Assembly: GCA_034006265.1 (NCBI GenBank)
Contig: JAVETB010000015.1
Location: forward strand, 1 to 45,669
Direction: 5' to 3'
Length of the DNA stretch: 45,669 bases
Origin: Syntrophus sp034006265
GTDB taxonomy: Bacteria; Desulfobacterota; Syntrophia; Syntrophales; Syntrophaceae
The notes below the pieces were generated by a model. It saw nothing but the letters and a program-made list of their open reading frames with translations, was not told where the DNA came from and ran no database searches. This document shows, one piece after another, positions 1 to 8,940 of this stretch. Position 1 is the stretch's first letter, and each line of letters starts with the position of its first letter. The position numbers and the translations under genes are program-made.

Positions 1-926
1 GGACCGCCGCCCGGCTCTGCAAAACCGAGGTTTTCAATGGCCATCATTTCGGCAATGGTAAAGCAGTCATGGACTTCAGCCACATCGATGTGCTTCGGCG
101 TGATGCCGGCCATCTTGTAAGCCTGCCGACCCGCTTCAATGCCAACCGCCAACCCGCTCAAAGATTCACGTCCGACCATGTTGACCGAGGCCGAAGCAGC
201 GCCAACGCCGAGAACCCAGACAGGTTTCTTGCAGAATTTCTTCGCCTTCTCTTCGTTGGCGACGATGATGCAGGAGCTGCCGTCGGCGTTTGCACAGCAG
301 TCTCCCACGCGCAGAGGGCTGGCGACCGGTCCTCCCATCTTCTTGGGATCGAGGAAATCTTCCAGCGCAACCGGTTTCCGATAAACAGCGCGCTCATTTA
401 AAACGCCGTAGGTGCCTGATTTCACGCGGATGAGGGCAAGATCTTCCGGTTTGGTCCCGTACTTTGCCATGTGCGCCTGGGCATGGAGGGCATAGTAGGC
501 AGGCATCATCGTGCCGAAGGGGGATTCCCACTGAATGTCGGCGCCCCGGCCCATTCTTTCCTGGGACTCATTGGAAGTCAGCTGGGACATAATCTGGAAG
601 CCCATCACCATGACGCAGTCATGAAGACCGGAAGCAACCAGGGAGTAGGCCAGCTTCAATCCCGTGCTACTGGATGAACAGAGGGTTTCAACATAGAAGG
701 TCGGTTGGGGATTCAAACCCAGGTATTCGGCTACGACACCAGCCGGGGATCTCTGCTTGTCATACTCGGGGGCGGAACACATGACCGTTGCGTCAACATC
801 CGAGTTCTGTATATTTGCATCCTTCATCGCTTCACTATAAGCTTCAAACGCCAATTCCCTGATGGAACCGGGATAGCTTCGAACAAAGGTGCTTTGTCCT
901 ACACCAATAACTGCAACTCGACTCAT
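1..926 (-). CDS. Thiolase family protein (SCP-2/archaeal-type acetyl-CoA acetyltransferase), 3' end outside window
   Basis: Only about the first 308 codons lie in the window; the gene runs off its left edge. The protein begins MSRVAVIGVGQSTF, the usual N-terminus of SCP-2-like thiolases. A Cys in CSSSSTG near residue 87 matches the nucleophilic Cys of thiolases, and EVHDCFT near residue 290 is the conserved HD-containing motif of this subfamily. ATG at 926-924 has a strong AGGAGG site 5-6 bases upstream. Members cleave or form beta-ketoacyl-CoA thioesters in the cytoplasm, but many SCP-2-like homologues act on unusual acyl chains and need an OB-fold (DUF35) partner, which may lie beyond the edge. 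In a syntrophic fatty or aromatic acid degrader it could serve beta-oxidation; this is inference. The exact substrate cannot be read. Confidence 0.85.
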   Translation of the reverse strand, partial: MSRVAVIGVGQSTFVRSYPGSIRELAFEAYSEAMKDANIQNSDVDATVMCSAPEYDKQRSPAGVVAEYLGLNPQPTFYVETLCSSSSTGLKLAYSLVASGLHDCVMVMGFQIMSQLTSNESQERMGRGADIQWESPFGTMMPAYYALHAQAHMAKYGTKPEDLALIRVKSGTYGVLNERAVYRKPVALEDFLDPKKMGGPVASPLRVGDCCANADGSSCIIVANEEKAKKFCKKPVWVLGVGAASASVNMVGRESLSGLAVGIEAGRQAYKMAGITPKHIDVAEVHDCFTIAEMMAIENLGFAEPGGG

Positions 927-1003
927 AAATTTCCTCCTGATCTTTTTGTTTAATTCATCCTGTCACACAATTTTCATTGCCGGAGTAATGCTCAACAGCG
1001 GTT

Positions 1004-1032
1004 CTGCTACCACAAAATATCCCAACTGTCAA
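1004..1032 (-). promoter_or_regulatory. Putative sigma70-type promoter of the thiolase gene
   Basis: On the minus strand a perfect -35 TTGACA (1032-1027) is followed after 17 bases by TAGCAG (1009-1004), a weak -10, about 80 bases before the thiolase start. The -35 and spacing are good and the -10 is poor, so this is tentative. Confidence 0.4.
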
Positions 1033-1055
1033 TTCATAAAAGCCAGCCTTTTTGC

Positions 1056-1850
1056 CTAGATTAGCCTGTCAATCTTAGCCGGAGCTCCCTGCTGTTTCCG
1101 CCCGTCCCGTTCCAACATTTTTCTTCCGTCAAAAAAGTCCTCCCGGGGCCATTTATCCGCTATTCCACGATGAGTGGACCAGTCTCCTCTCAAAGTCGTC
1201 ATGGAGAAAGATTTCCTGATCAGAGAAGAGAAGGCCTTCCTGGGAACAAAACGGGCACCAAGGGAAGCGAGATGGGAGGTGTAAACCTGGCAGTCAATGA
1301 GGGTAAAACGAAGGTTTCCAAGCAGTTGAGCCAGGAAGATCAACGCCGCCTTGGAGGCGTTTTTTTTCTGGGAAAACATGGATTCGCCGAAAAAGCAGCC
1401 TCCCAGGGAAACACCGTACAGCCCCCCGGCCAGCTCTTCGCCGCACCACACCTCCACGGAGTGTGCATACCCAAGTTCATGAAGGATGCAATAGGCCTCC
1501 TCCATCTCGGCTGTAATCCAGGTCCCCTCCTGAGTCGGCCGGCCGACTGCTCCGCAGGCGGAAATCACGTTGTCAAAATGCTGGTCCAGGGTAATGGAAA
1601 ACCGCTTCTGCCTCAGGACCTGCTTCATGCTTCGGGATATGGCGATTTCCCGGGGAAAGAGAACAAAACGGGGATGGGGAGCCCACCAGAGGATGGGCTC
1701 CCCATTGGAATACCAGGGAAAGATGCCCTGACGATACGCCTCCAGAAGACGATAGGGCGACAAATCACCGCCCACCGCCAAAAGGCCGTTTTCCATCGCC
1801 AGGGATACGGGGGGAAAGAGAATCTCTTTACCGAGCCGGAAGATCGGCAT
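1056..1850 (-). CDS. aat: Leucyl/phenylalanyl-tRNA--protein transferase
   Basis: Transfers Leu or Phe from aminoacyl-tRNA to the N-terminus of proteins starting with basic residues, creating primary N-degrons for ClpS/ClpAP. Family signatures are clear: FPPVSLAMENGLLAVGGDL near the N-terminus, GIFPWYSNGEPILWWAPHPR, and GCFFGESMFS in the GNAT-like core. At 264 residues it is somewhat longer than E. coli Aat because of a basic, hydrophilic C-terminal tail of about 30 residues. The ATG at 1850 lies inside the end of clpA (23-bp overlap) and is preceded by GGAAGGA, which suggests translational coupling. It is the third gene of a clpS-clpA-aat unit. High confidence. Confidence 0.95.
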   Translation of the reverse strand: MPIFRLGKEILFPPVSLAMENGLLAVGGDLSPYRLLEAYRQGIFPWYSNGEPILWWAPHPRFVLFPREIAISRSMKQVLRQKRFSITLDQHFDNVISACGAVGRPTQEGTWITAEMEEAYCILHELGYAHSVEVWCGEELAGGLYGVSLGGCFFGESMFSQKKNASKAALIFLAQLLGNLRFTLIDCQVYTSHLASLGARFVPRKAFSSLIRKSFSMTTLRGDWSTHRGIADKWPREDFFDGRKMLERDGRKQQGAPAKIDRLI

Positions 1851-4134
1851 GGTCCTTCCGTTCGAGCTGTTCCTCCATCACCTTGACGACGACATCATCT
1901 TCATCAATATCCGCATAGGCTTTGCCGCCCTGCTGCAGGCTGCCGAAAAGGACCTCGTCGATGAAGAACCGTTTGACCTTGTCCTGAATCAGTCGGGCAA
2001 TCTCCCGAGCTCCGTATTCCGGAGAATAGCCCTTGCGGGCCAGCCAGGCAAGGCAGGCCTCTGAAACCTCCAATTCGACCTTCTTGTCCTGCAACTGTTT
2101 GTTGAAATCCCGGATCGCCTTCTCCACGATCTTTAACACCACCTCACCGGTCAGGGCATTGAAATTGATGACGGCATCGAGGCGGTTCCGAAACTCCGGA
2201 GAGAAGATGCGCTCGATTTCCACAAACACGGCATCCCGGTTGATTTCTTTTCCGCCGAAACCAATGGCCGGCTTTCCAATTTCCCGCGCACCGGCATTGG
2301 AGGTCATGAGAATAATGACATTGCGGAAATCGGCCTTTTTACCTGTGTTGTCCGTCAGGGTTGCGTAATCCATGATCTGGAGCAGGGTGCTGAATATATC
2401 GCTGTGGGCCTTTTCAATTTCATCGAAGAGGAGCACGGAATGCGGAGATTTCCGTATGTCCTCGGTCAAAAGGCCGCCTTCTTCGTAACCCACATAGCCT
2501 GGAGGTGCGCCGATCAACTTGGCTACCGTATGCTTCTCCTGGTATTCACTCATGTCATACCGATGGAGCGGAATGCCCAGAGAGGAAGCCAACTGGCGGG
2601 CCAGCTCCGTCTTGCCGACACCCGTCGGACCTACCAGCAGGAAGGAGCCGACGGGCTTGTCCGGCTCGCGGAAACCCGCCCGTGACCGCTTGATCGCTTC
2701 CACCAGCTGTTCAATGGCGGAATCCTGCCCGAAAATGGAGCTTTTCAGCTCGAACTCAAGATCCCTCAATTGTTCAATTTCGGAGGAGGAAACATTCTTC
2801 TCGGGAATCCGGGCTATCTTGGCGACGATCCGTTCCACATCATGCAGATCAATCACATGGCGGATATAATCAGCTGACGGCCGCATATTGGCGACGGCCC
2901 CTGCTTCGTCGATGACATCAATCGCCTTGTCCGGGAGCTTCCGGTCATTGATGAATTTTCCGGACAGCTCCGCGGCGGACCGCAGGGCCGCCTCCGTGTA
3001 ATAGACGTGATGGTATTCCTCATACTTGTCCTTAAGCCCCTTGAGGATCTGGAACGTCTCCTCGACGGTCGGCTCGGGAACCTCAATCTTCTGAAAACGC
3101 CGCGACAAAGCGCCGTCCTTCTCGAAATATTTTCGGTACTCGTCATACGTCGTAGAGCCGATGCACCGAAGATTTCCATTGACCAGCGCCGGTTTGAGAA
3201 TGTTGGAGGCATCCATGGAACCGCCGGACACCGCGCCAGCCCCCACAATGTTATGGATCTCATCGATGAACAGGATCACATTATCGAGTTTATTCAGCTC
3301 TGAAAGAACACGCTTCATCCGCTCTTCGAAATCACCGCGGAATCGTGTCCCTGCCAGCAGTGCTCCCATATCCAGGGCATAGATCCTGGCATGCTTCAAC
3401 CGCCGGGGCACTTTTCCATTGATGATCAGCTGGGCCAATCCTTCCGTCAGGGCTGTCTTCCCTACTCCCGGCTCACCCACATGAACAGGGTTATTCTTCA
3501 ACCGCCTGCAGAGAACCTGGATGGTCCGCTCCAGGATGTCCTCCCTGCCGATCAGTGGATCCAGTTCACCTGCCATGGCCTTGGCGGTCAGGTCGGTCGT
3601 AAAGGCCTTCAGCACTTCGCTCTTCACCGTTTCCTGTTCGCGGTGGCCCGTCTCACTGTCAGCCTTGGGAGCTTCATGCTTCGGGCTGTGCTCAAATTCC
3701 TTTTCCGGTATGGCCGGTATGCCGTGAGAAATATAATTCAGAAGTACGAGCCTGGTTATTCCCTCCTGGGCGAGAAAATAGGAGGCGAAAGACTCCTTTT
3801 CCTCCAGAATGGAGACCAGGACATCACCCAGATCCAGGACTTCTTTCTGCGACGACGAATTATGCCATACAGCTCTCTCGAGCACGCTCTGAAAACCCAG
3901 AGATTGAACGGCATCCGAATCATTCAGATCCGCATGGGAATCATGAAGATGATGTTCCAGGGCACTCTTTAAATGGCCCATATTTCCCCCGCACCTCTCG
4001 ATGATATCCCGCCCTTCATCAAAGAAAAGAGCAGCATAGAGCAGGTGTTCCGGGGTAATAAATTCATGGCGCCTTGATTTTGCTTCCGCATAGGCCGCCA
4101 TGATAATTTGATTCAAGCTTTCGCTAAGCCTCAT
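1828..4134 (-). CDS. clpA: ATP-dependent Clp protease ATPase subunit ClpA
   Basis: Hexameric AAA+ unfoldase that feeds substrates to the ClpP protease, in the cytoplasm. At 768 residues it has the standard ClpA length. An N-domain (about 1-145) is followed by D1 with Walker A GEPGVGKT (220-227) and Walker B ILFIDEIHN (Asp291/Glu292), and D2 with Walker A GPTGVGKT (502-509) and Walker B VLLFDEIEKA. An IGF tripeptide in the loop near residue 615 is the ClpP-docking motif. There is no long ClpB-type middle coiled coil. ATG at 4134 has a GAGAGG site 8 bases upstream. It is flanked by its adaptor clpS (98-bp gap) and by aat (overlap), so all three non-proteolytic N-degron components lie together; clpP is not in the window. 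Confidence 0.96.
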   Translation of the reverse strand: MRLSESLNQIIMAAYAEAKSRRHEFITPEHLLYAALFFDEGRDIIERCGGNMGHLKSALEHHLHDSHADLNDSDAVQSLGFQSVLERAVWHNSSSQKEVLDLGDVLVSILEEKESFASYFLAQEGITRLVLLNYISHGIPAIPEKEFEHSPKHEAPKADSETGHREQETVKSEVLKAFTTDLTAKAMAGELDPLIGREDILERTIQVLCRRLKNNPVHVGEPGVGKTALTEGLAQLIINGKVPRRLKHARIYALDMGALLAGTRFRGDFEERMKRVLSELNKLDNVILFIDEIHNIVGAGAVSGGSMDASNILKPALVNGNLRCIGSTTYDEYRKYFEKDGALSRRFQKIEVPEPTVEETFQILKGLKDKYEEYHHVYYTEAALRSAAELSGKFINDRKLPDKAIDVIDEAGAVANMRPSADYIRHVIDLHDVERIVAKIARIPEKNVSSSEIEQLRDLEFELKSSIFGQDSAIEQLVEAIKRSRAGFREPDKPVGSFLLVGPTGVGKTELARQLASSLGIPLHRYDMSEYQEKHTVAKLIGAPPGYVGYEEGGLLTEDIRKSPHSVLLFDEIEKAHSDIFSTLLQIMDYATLTDNTGKKADFRNVIILMTSNAGAREIGKPAIGFGGKEINRDAVFVEIERIFSPEFRNRLDAVINFNALTGEVVLKIVEKAIRDFNKQLQDKKVELEVSEACLAWLARKGYSPEYGAREIARLIQDKVKRFFIDEVLFGSLQQGGKAYADIDEDDVVVKVMEEQLERKDHADLPAR

Positions 4135-4232
4135 TATTCTTACCTCTCGTTTTAAAACTTCCTATGGCCAGATCGGTCCCTGTCCTTCATCCGGCCAAAC
4201 CGCCCGGCCGGATTTATCCGGGGGCCTCCTTT

Positions 4233-4574
4233 TCAGGCTTCGTCCATACTGCACCTCAACGGAAACTCCCTCTGCCTGGACATGCAATGAACCTGGGCAA
4301 TTTTCGTAGATGCAATATCATAGGTGTATATCCCGCAGACGCCCAGACCCTTCCTGTGCACATCCAGCATGATCCTCGTTGCCTCTGCGGCTGATTTGTT
4401 AAAGATCGTCATCAAAATATAAACGACAAAATCCATCGTGGTATAGTCATCGTTGTGAAGCAAAACACGGTACATTCTGGGCTTCAAAATCTCGTTTTCC
4501 AGCCCTATGTCCAACTGGTGGTCAAACTCGTCGCTGTGATCCGGTTCCTGGTGCATTCTCAGTCCGCTTCCCAA
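4233..4574 (-). CDS. clpS: ATP-dependent Clp protease adaptor ClpS
   Basis: ClpS recognises proteins with N-terminal Leu, Phe, Tyr or Trp and delivers them to ClpA. The core shows the family motifs YRVLLHNDDYTTMDFVVYIL (the Asn-Asp pair lines the N-degron pocket), LDVHRKGLGVCGIYTYDIA and a C-terminal MSRQREFPLRCSMDEA. The first possible start is TTG at 4574, about 10 bases after AGGAGG; an ATG at 4556 (six codons in) is the alternative. The N-terminal 25 residues are polar and probably disordered, as usual in ClpS. First gene of the clpS-clpA-aat unit. Function is certain, the start is not. Confidence 0.95.
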   Translation of the reverse strand: MGSGLRMHQEPDHSDEFDHQLDIGLENEILKPRMYRVLLHNDDYTTMDFVVYILMTIFNKSAAEATRIMLDVHRKGLGVCGIYTYDIASTKIAQVHCMSRQREFPLRCSMDEA

Positions 4575-5007
4575 TCAGGTGTGGCCTCCTCTTCAGGGCC
4601 GCTGGAGTTCTACTCCTTCTGCTGGCATGTTTCATGCCGACAGAATTTTTCTTTTCCGCCGAAGAAGGAACTCCTCAACAAAAGCCAATCTTCTCAACCA
4701 TCTAATATGGTATTGTACCAGTTATATAATTCAAATTCACCCAAAATTCAAAATCTTTCCCTGCTCATACAATCCACGCCTGGGGCTTCCCTTGACGGAT
4801 ATAATGTAATCACACCTTCTCCTCATGGCAATCCCTATAAGACATAAATCTCGCGAAGTCCCTAACCGCCCAGGGTCAAGTCATTCGCAATCATAACACC
4901 ATGAATTAATTGCACAATAATGATGAAGGTCCCTTTGCCTGTAAGGGCTCGATATTAGATATGAATTGGCCAACTTTGACGGGGTCCTGCTAACCGCCAA
5001 TTTCACC
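4575..5007. other. Intergenic region between divergent clpS and rpsT
   Basis: About 430 bp, relatively AT-rich in 4680-4860. I found no convincing ORF on either strand and no RNA gene that I recognise. It must hold the promoter of the clpS-clpA-aat unit on the minus strand, but no clear -35/-10 pair stands out. TATAAT occurs at 4800-4805 on the plus strand without a matching -35. Confidence 0.5.
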
Positions 5008-5036
5008 TTGACATGAAAATGGGTTTCATATAGAAA
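5008..5036 (+). promoter_or_regulatory. Promoter of rpsT
   Basis: TTGACA at 5008-5013, a 17-base spacer and TAGAAA at 5031-5036, ending about 40 bases before the rpsT start. The -10 hexamer is the same as that proposed for the tRNA-Glu promoter in this window. Confidence 0.7.
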
Positions 5037-5077
5037 GTCACATTTACTTATTGAACTCTTAAGAAGGAGGAGAATTC

Positions 5078-5353
5078 TTGGCTACACATAAATCCGCAGA
5101 AAAGAGAAGCAAGCAGAATGAGAAACGCCGGGTGGGAAATATCTCTACAAAATCAAGGGTCAAAACCTACATCAAATCGGTGCTTACGGCTGTCGAGGCA
5201 AAGGATAAAGAGGGTGCGTTAAACGCCCTGCAAAAGGCGGTTCCTGTCATTGCCAAAGCCGGCGCAAAGGGCGTTTATCATCACAAGACCGCTTCCCGCT
5301 ATATATCGAGGCTCACCCGCAAGGTCAATGTCCAGTTTGCCGCCGAGGCATAG
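5078..5353 (+). CDS. rpsT: 30S ribosomal protein S20
   Basis: Primary 16S rRNA-binding protein of the small subunit, a three-helix bundle. The N-terminus MATHKSAEKRSKQNEKRR and the internal AGAKGVYHHKTASRYISRL are classic S20 signatures; 91 residues is the normal length and the composition is strongly basic. The start is TTG at 5078, fixed by family homology and by the AAGAAGGAGGAG site just upstream. A UUG start is also known for rpsT in E. coli, where it matters for autoregulation, so it may be regulatory here too (inference). Transcribed alone from its own promoter and ended by a hairpin at 5409. Confidence 0.97.
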   Translation: MATHKSAEKRSKQNEKRRVGNISTKSRVKTYIKSVLTAVEAKDKEGALNALQKAVPVIAKAGAKGVYHHKTASRYISRLTRKVNVQFAAEA

Positions 5354-5408
5354 ACTCCATTTCAAAGCCCGGTATTTTTCGACATCTGACCCCACAATTC
5401 CTGAGACA

Positions 5409-5459
5409 GGGCGTACGGCAGCCGTCAGAATCCTGATAGGATCAGGCTGTACGCCCTTT
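5409..5459 (+). terminator. Intrinsic terminator of rpsT, overlapping the 3' end of lptE
   Basis: GGGCGTAC (5409-5416) pairs with GTACGCCC (5449-5456), with an additional AGCC/GGCT segment inside, and TTT follows on the plus strand. The hairpin covers the last codons of the convergent lptE gene, so the sequence has both a coding and a termination role. Confidence 0.65.
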
Positions 5460-5976
5460 CCGCTGCATCGCCGGACAACTTCACCAAGGCGCTTTTCCGT
5501 TTGATTTCCATCACATTCGTTTGTTCGCCCGCCACCGTGTAGTCGTTGTAATAATTGAAGTTCCGGACCTGCCAGAGAATCCTTTTCGACGTCCGCTCCT
5601 CAAACGTGACATCCAGCACAACGGTGATCCGCTCTTCCACAGAAAGATCCGTCTTCCCATAGGAGAGGTGAGAAGTGCTCAGGCTTCGGATATCACCCCG
5701 GATCAGGGCATCCGCTTCCTCACGGCTGCCGGCAAGCTGAAAACGCCCCCCCCGCAAGACCTGATCCATGAAGGCGCTGCGTACGAGGTTTTCAATCCCG
5801 GCTTCATGGGTCCTGTTGGTAAAGGTGTCGACAAAAACCTTTTGAATGGCGGGATCAATGTTATCCTCACCGTCAGCCAGATGATATCCGCAACCGGAAC
5901 TCATCCACAGCAGGATCACGGCGCACAAAAACCCGGCCCACCGTCTATACGCCCTATGGCAATCCATCCCCTTCAT
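5425..5976 (-). CDS. lptE: LptE-family lipopolysaccharide-assembly lipoprotein
   Basis: Outer-membrane lipoprotein that plugs the LptD barrel in LPS export. With the ATG at 5976 (GGAGAGG site 5 bases upstream) the protein starts MKGMDCHRAYRRWAGFLCAV, a good lipoprotein signal peptide ending in SSGC, followed by GYHLADGEDNIDPAIQKVFV, the start of the LptE fold. An upstream in-frame ATG at 6075 overlaps the leuS stop as ATGA and would add 33 residues that do not look like a signal peptide; translation may be coupled there. It directly follows leuS, an order seen in many proteobacteria. The mature protein is about 155 residues, within the family range. Confidence 0.85.
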   Translation of the reverse strand: MKGMDCHRAYRRWAGFLCAVILLWMSSGCGYHLADGEDNIDPAIQKVFVDTFTNRTHEAGIENLVRSAFMDQVLRGGRFQLAGSREEADALIRGDIRSLSTSHLSYGKTDLSVEERITVVLDVTFEERTSKRILWQVRNFNYYNDYTVAGEQTNVMEIKRKSALVKLSGDAAERAYSLILSGF

Positions 5977-6071
5977 GGCCTCTCCATCCACTTCTGTCCG
6001 GCCTGGCTGAATTTTTCCCCAATTTTCCCCACCCGATGGGTCATTCGACGCCGCAAGCCCCTCGGCTATCC

Positions 6072-8660
6072 TCATCCCTTGACGACAATATTCAACAGTT
6101 TTTTCGGAACATAGACCTGCTTGATCACCGTTTTTCCCTCTATAAAACGGGATACTTTCTCATCAGCCATCGCCAAGGCTTGAATTCGATCCTCCCGCTC
6201 ATCCGGTGCCACAGCAATCCGGCCCCTCACTTTGCCATTCACCTGGATGACAATGGTCATCTCATCCTTTGCAGCAACGGTCGGATCATAAACCGGCAGC
6301 GGGGTATCCGCGAGGCAGACACCTTGATGGCCCAGCATCTGCCAGAGCTCTTCTGTAAGATGGGGCACGATCGGGGCCAGCAGGACAACAATGGCTTCGA
6401 TCGTCTCCCGAACCACGGCGAGCGCCTTCCGATCCTCCCGGGACGGCCTCGGTGTGCTGTAAAGGGTGTTGACCAGCTCCATGATGGCGCTGATGGCCGT
6501 GTTGAAATGGAAACGCTCGCCCATATCCTCCCGGACTTTTTGAATCGTCTGATGAGTCTTTCGGCGAAGACTCCTCAGCTCACCCTCCAGTTCTTCGCCG
6601 CCGCTAAAGGGTGCAATCCCCTGGAGATCATCCAGATAGTCCATAACGATGCGCCAGGTGCGGCCGATGAAGCGGAAGGATCCCTCCACCCCCTGGTCGC
6701 TCCATTCCAGATCTTTTTCAGGAGGCGCCGCAAAGAGGCAGAACATGCGGGCCGTATCCGCCCCGTACTGCCGGATGAGATAATCCGGGTCGACGACGTT
6801 TTTCAGGGATTTCGACATTTTTTCGGTCTTGCCGACAATCACCTCGGCACCGCAATGGGTGCAGCGGCCTTCCGTTACCTCCTCCGGGAACAGATAACCG
6901 TGCTCCGGACAGCGGGTGGTTTCCTTGCAGACCATTCCCTGGGTCAGAAGATTCGTGAAGGGTTCGTCCACCCCCACCAGCCCGAAATCCCGGAGCATCT
7001 TGGTGTAAAAGCGGGCATAGAGAAGATGGAGGATGGCGTGTTCAATTCCACCGATGTACTGATCGACGGGCATCCAGTAATCCACCTGTTCCCGGTTGAT
7101 GCCGGGCTTTTGATCAAAATGGGGACAGCAGTAGCGTTCAAAATACCAGGAGGATTCCACAAAGGTGTCCATCGTGTCGCTTTCCCTCTTCGCCGGACCG
7201 CCGCAGGCGGGGCAGGACGTGTTCAGAAAATCCGGGTGCCTTGCCAGGGGCGATCCCCCTTCACCGGAGAAATCAACATCCCGGGGCAGGACGACGGGAA
7301 GGTCGGATTCCGGCACCGGCACCGTTCCGCACTTCGGACAGTTGACCATGGGGATCGGCGCTCCCCAGTACCGCTGGCGGGAGATGCCCCAGTCCCGCAA
7401 CCGGTATTGGACGGTCCTTTTCCCCTTCCCCAGGGAAATCAGATAATCGGCAATCGCATCCAGGGCCTTGAGATTTTCCATCCCGTCAAAAGGACCGGAA
7501 TTGACCAGAATCCCCTCCTCCACATAGGCTTCCGTCATGGTCTCCGGATCCAGCGTTTTCCCCGGCGGAGAGATGACCACCACCTTGCGGAGATTGAATT
7601 TTTCTGCAAATTCAAAGTCCCGCTGGTCATGGGTCGGCACAGCCATCACACATCCCGTGCCATAATCCGCCAGGACAAAATTGGTCGCAAAAATCGGCAT
7701 CTTCCAGCCGGTCAGCGGATTGAGGCAGTAACAGTCGAGGAAGAGCCCCTGCTTTTCATAGTAATCCGAGGTCCGCATCAGTTTGTCCTGTTTTTTGACC
7801 TCATCGGCGAAGGCCAGCGCCTCTTTTTCAAGGGCCTTCCCCTTGACCAGTTCCATGACCAGGGGATGTTCGGCGGCAATCAGCATGAAGGTGGCGCCGA
7901 ACAGAGTATCCTGCCGGGTGGTGAAGACCTTGATCTCGCCCGGTCCATCCGCCATGGGAAAGGACACCTCGCAGCCGAAGCTCTTTCCGATCCAGTTCCG
8001 CTGCATGGTCAGCACCCGCTCCGGCCATCCCGTCAGCCGATCGCATCCCTCCAGGAGTTCGTCGATATAGGCGGTTATGCGAAAGAACCACTGGTCCAGG
8101 ACCTTTTCCTTCACTTCGCTGCTGCAGCGCCAGCAGAGCCCGGCTTCCACCTGCTCGTTGGCCAGAACGGTTTCGCACCGCGGACACCAGTTCACGCTGG
8201 ATGTTTTTTTATAGACGAGGCCCTTTTCAAACATCCAGAGAAAGAAAAGCTGTTCCCAGCGATAATATTCCGGCTCACAGGTCGAAACCTCACGGTCCCA
8301 GTCATAGCTGAACCCCATCCGCTTGAGCTGCATCCTCATATGGGCTATGTTTTCATTCGTCCAGATGGAGGGATGTATCCCCCTTTCAATGGCGGCATTT
8401 TCCGCCGGCATGCCGAAGGAGTCCCAACCCATGGGGTGCAGAACGTTGTACCCCTCCATTCGCTTGTACCGGGCCACGACATCGCCGATGGTATAGTTTC
8501 TCACATGACCGATATGGATCTTGCCGGAAGGGTAGGGAAACATCTCCAGGAGATAGTATTTCTTTTTTGCAGGGTCTTCCGTCACCTTGAACGTACCGGT
8601 TTCTTCCCAGTATCGCTGCCACTTTTCCTCAATTTCCAAAGGCATGTATTTTCTGCTCAT
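6072..8660 (-). CDS. leuS: Leucyl-tRNA synthetase
   Basis: Class I synthetase charging tRNA-Leu. The Rossmann-fold signature HIGH appears in YPSGKIHIGHVRNYT, and KMSKS in EKMSKSLKNVVDPDYL. A CP1 editing domain lies between them, with zinc-knuckle-like cysteine pairs (CPRC, CWRC and CPKC, CPAC). The bacterial opening YMPLEIEEKWQRYW sets the start at the ATG at 8660, with GGGGAG 6-7 bases upstream, giving 862 residues, the usual length; an in-frame ATG at 8714 would add 18 unrelated residues. The stop overlaps a possible upstream start of lptE. Confidence 0.97.
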   Translation of the reverse strand: MSRKYMPLEIEEKWQRYWEETGTFKVTEDPAKKKYYLLEMFPYPSGKIHIGHVRNYTIGDVVARYKRMEGYNVLHPMGWDSFGMPAENAAIERGIHPSIWTNENIAHMRMQLKRMGFSYDWDREVSTCEPEYYRWEQLFFLWMFEKGLVYKKTSSVNWCPRCETVLANEQVEAGLCWRCSSEVKEKVLDQWFFRITAYIDELLEGCDRLTGWPERVLTMQRNWIGKSFGCEVSFPMADGPGEIKVFTTRQDTLFGATFMLIAAEHPLVMELVKGKALEKEALAFADEVKKQDKLMRTSDYYEKQGLFLDCYCLNPLTGWKMPIFATNFVLADYGTGCVMAVPTHDQRDFEFAEKFNLRKVVVISPPGKTLDPETMTEAYVEEGILVNSGPFDGMENLKALDAIADYLISLGKGKRTVQYRLRDWGISRQRYWGAPIPMVNCPKCGTVPVPESDLPVVLPRDVDFSGEGGSPLARHPDFLNTSCPACGGPAKRESDTMDTFVESSWYFERYCCPHFDQKPGINREQVDYWMPVDQYIGGIEHAILHLLYARFYTKMLRDFGLVGVDEPFTNLLTQGMVCKETTRCPEHGYLFPEEVTEGRCTHCGAEVIVGKTEKMSKSLKNVVDPDYLIRQYGADTARMFCLFAAPPEKDLEWSDQGVEGSFRFIGRTWRIVMDYLDDLQGIAPFSGGEELEGELRSLRRKTHQTIQKVREDMGERFHFNTAISAIMELVNTLYSTPRPSREDRKALAVVRETIEAIVVLLAPIVPHLTEELWQMLGHQGVCLADTPLPVYDPTVAAKDEMTIVIQVNGKVRGRIAVAPDEREDRIQALAMADEKVSRFIEGKTVIKQVYVPKKLLNIVVKG

Positions 8661-8940
8661 AAGGCACTCCCCGATTAAAGTCGGAATGTTCTCTAACATA
8701 TTACGATAGCGCATTCAACACGGAAACTGTCGTCACTTTTGGCTTCTTGGATTTGGGCATCGGGGAGAGCACGGTCAGACAACGCACAGGACGCCCGTGA
8801 TGGTGCATGATTATGATGAAAAGTACTTCTCGTGTCCTCCGAGCCGGGCTATGTTTATCAATGGAGCGTTGCTGAAGGAGGAAGGATTGGAAGGCCGTTT
8901 CGAAAAAGAAATGGGATTGCGCATCCGAAAAAGGGCGCGT
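8661..8940. other. Intergenic region between leuS and nusB
   Basis: 280 bp upstream of leuS and downstream of nusB (both minus strand). A short plus-strand reading frame beginning near 8796 and ending inside nusB has no recognisable similarity and no good start context. Nothing else could be identified. Confidence 0.4.

Noticed and set aside
6036..8678. A very long (880-codon) open frame on the plus strand opposite leuS
   Set aside because: leuS on the minus strand is certain; the opposite frame has low-complexity, His/Pro/Arg-rich sequence, as expected for a GC-rich antisense shadow.
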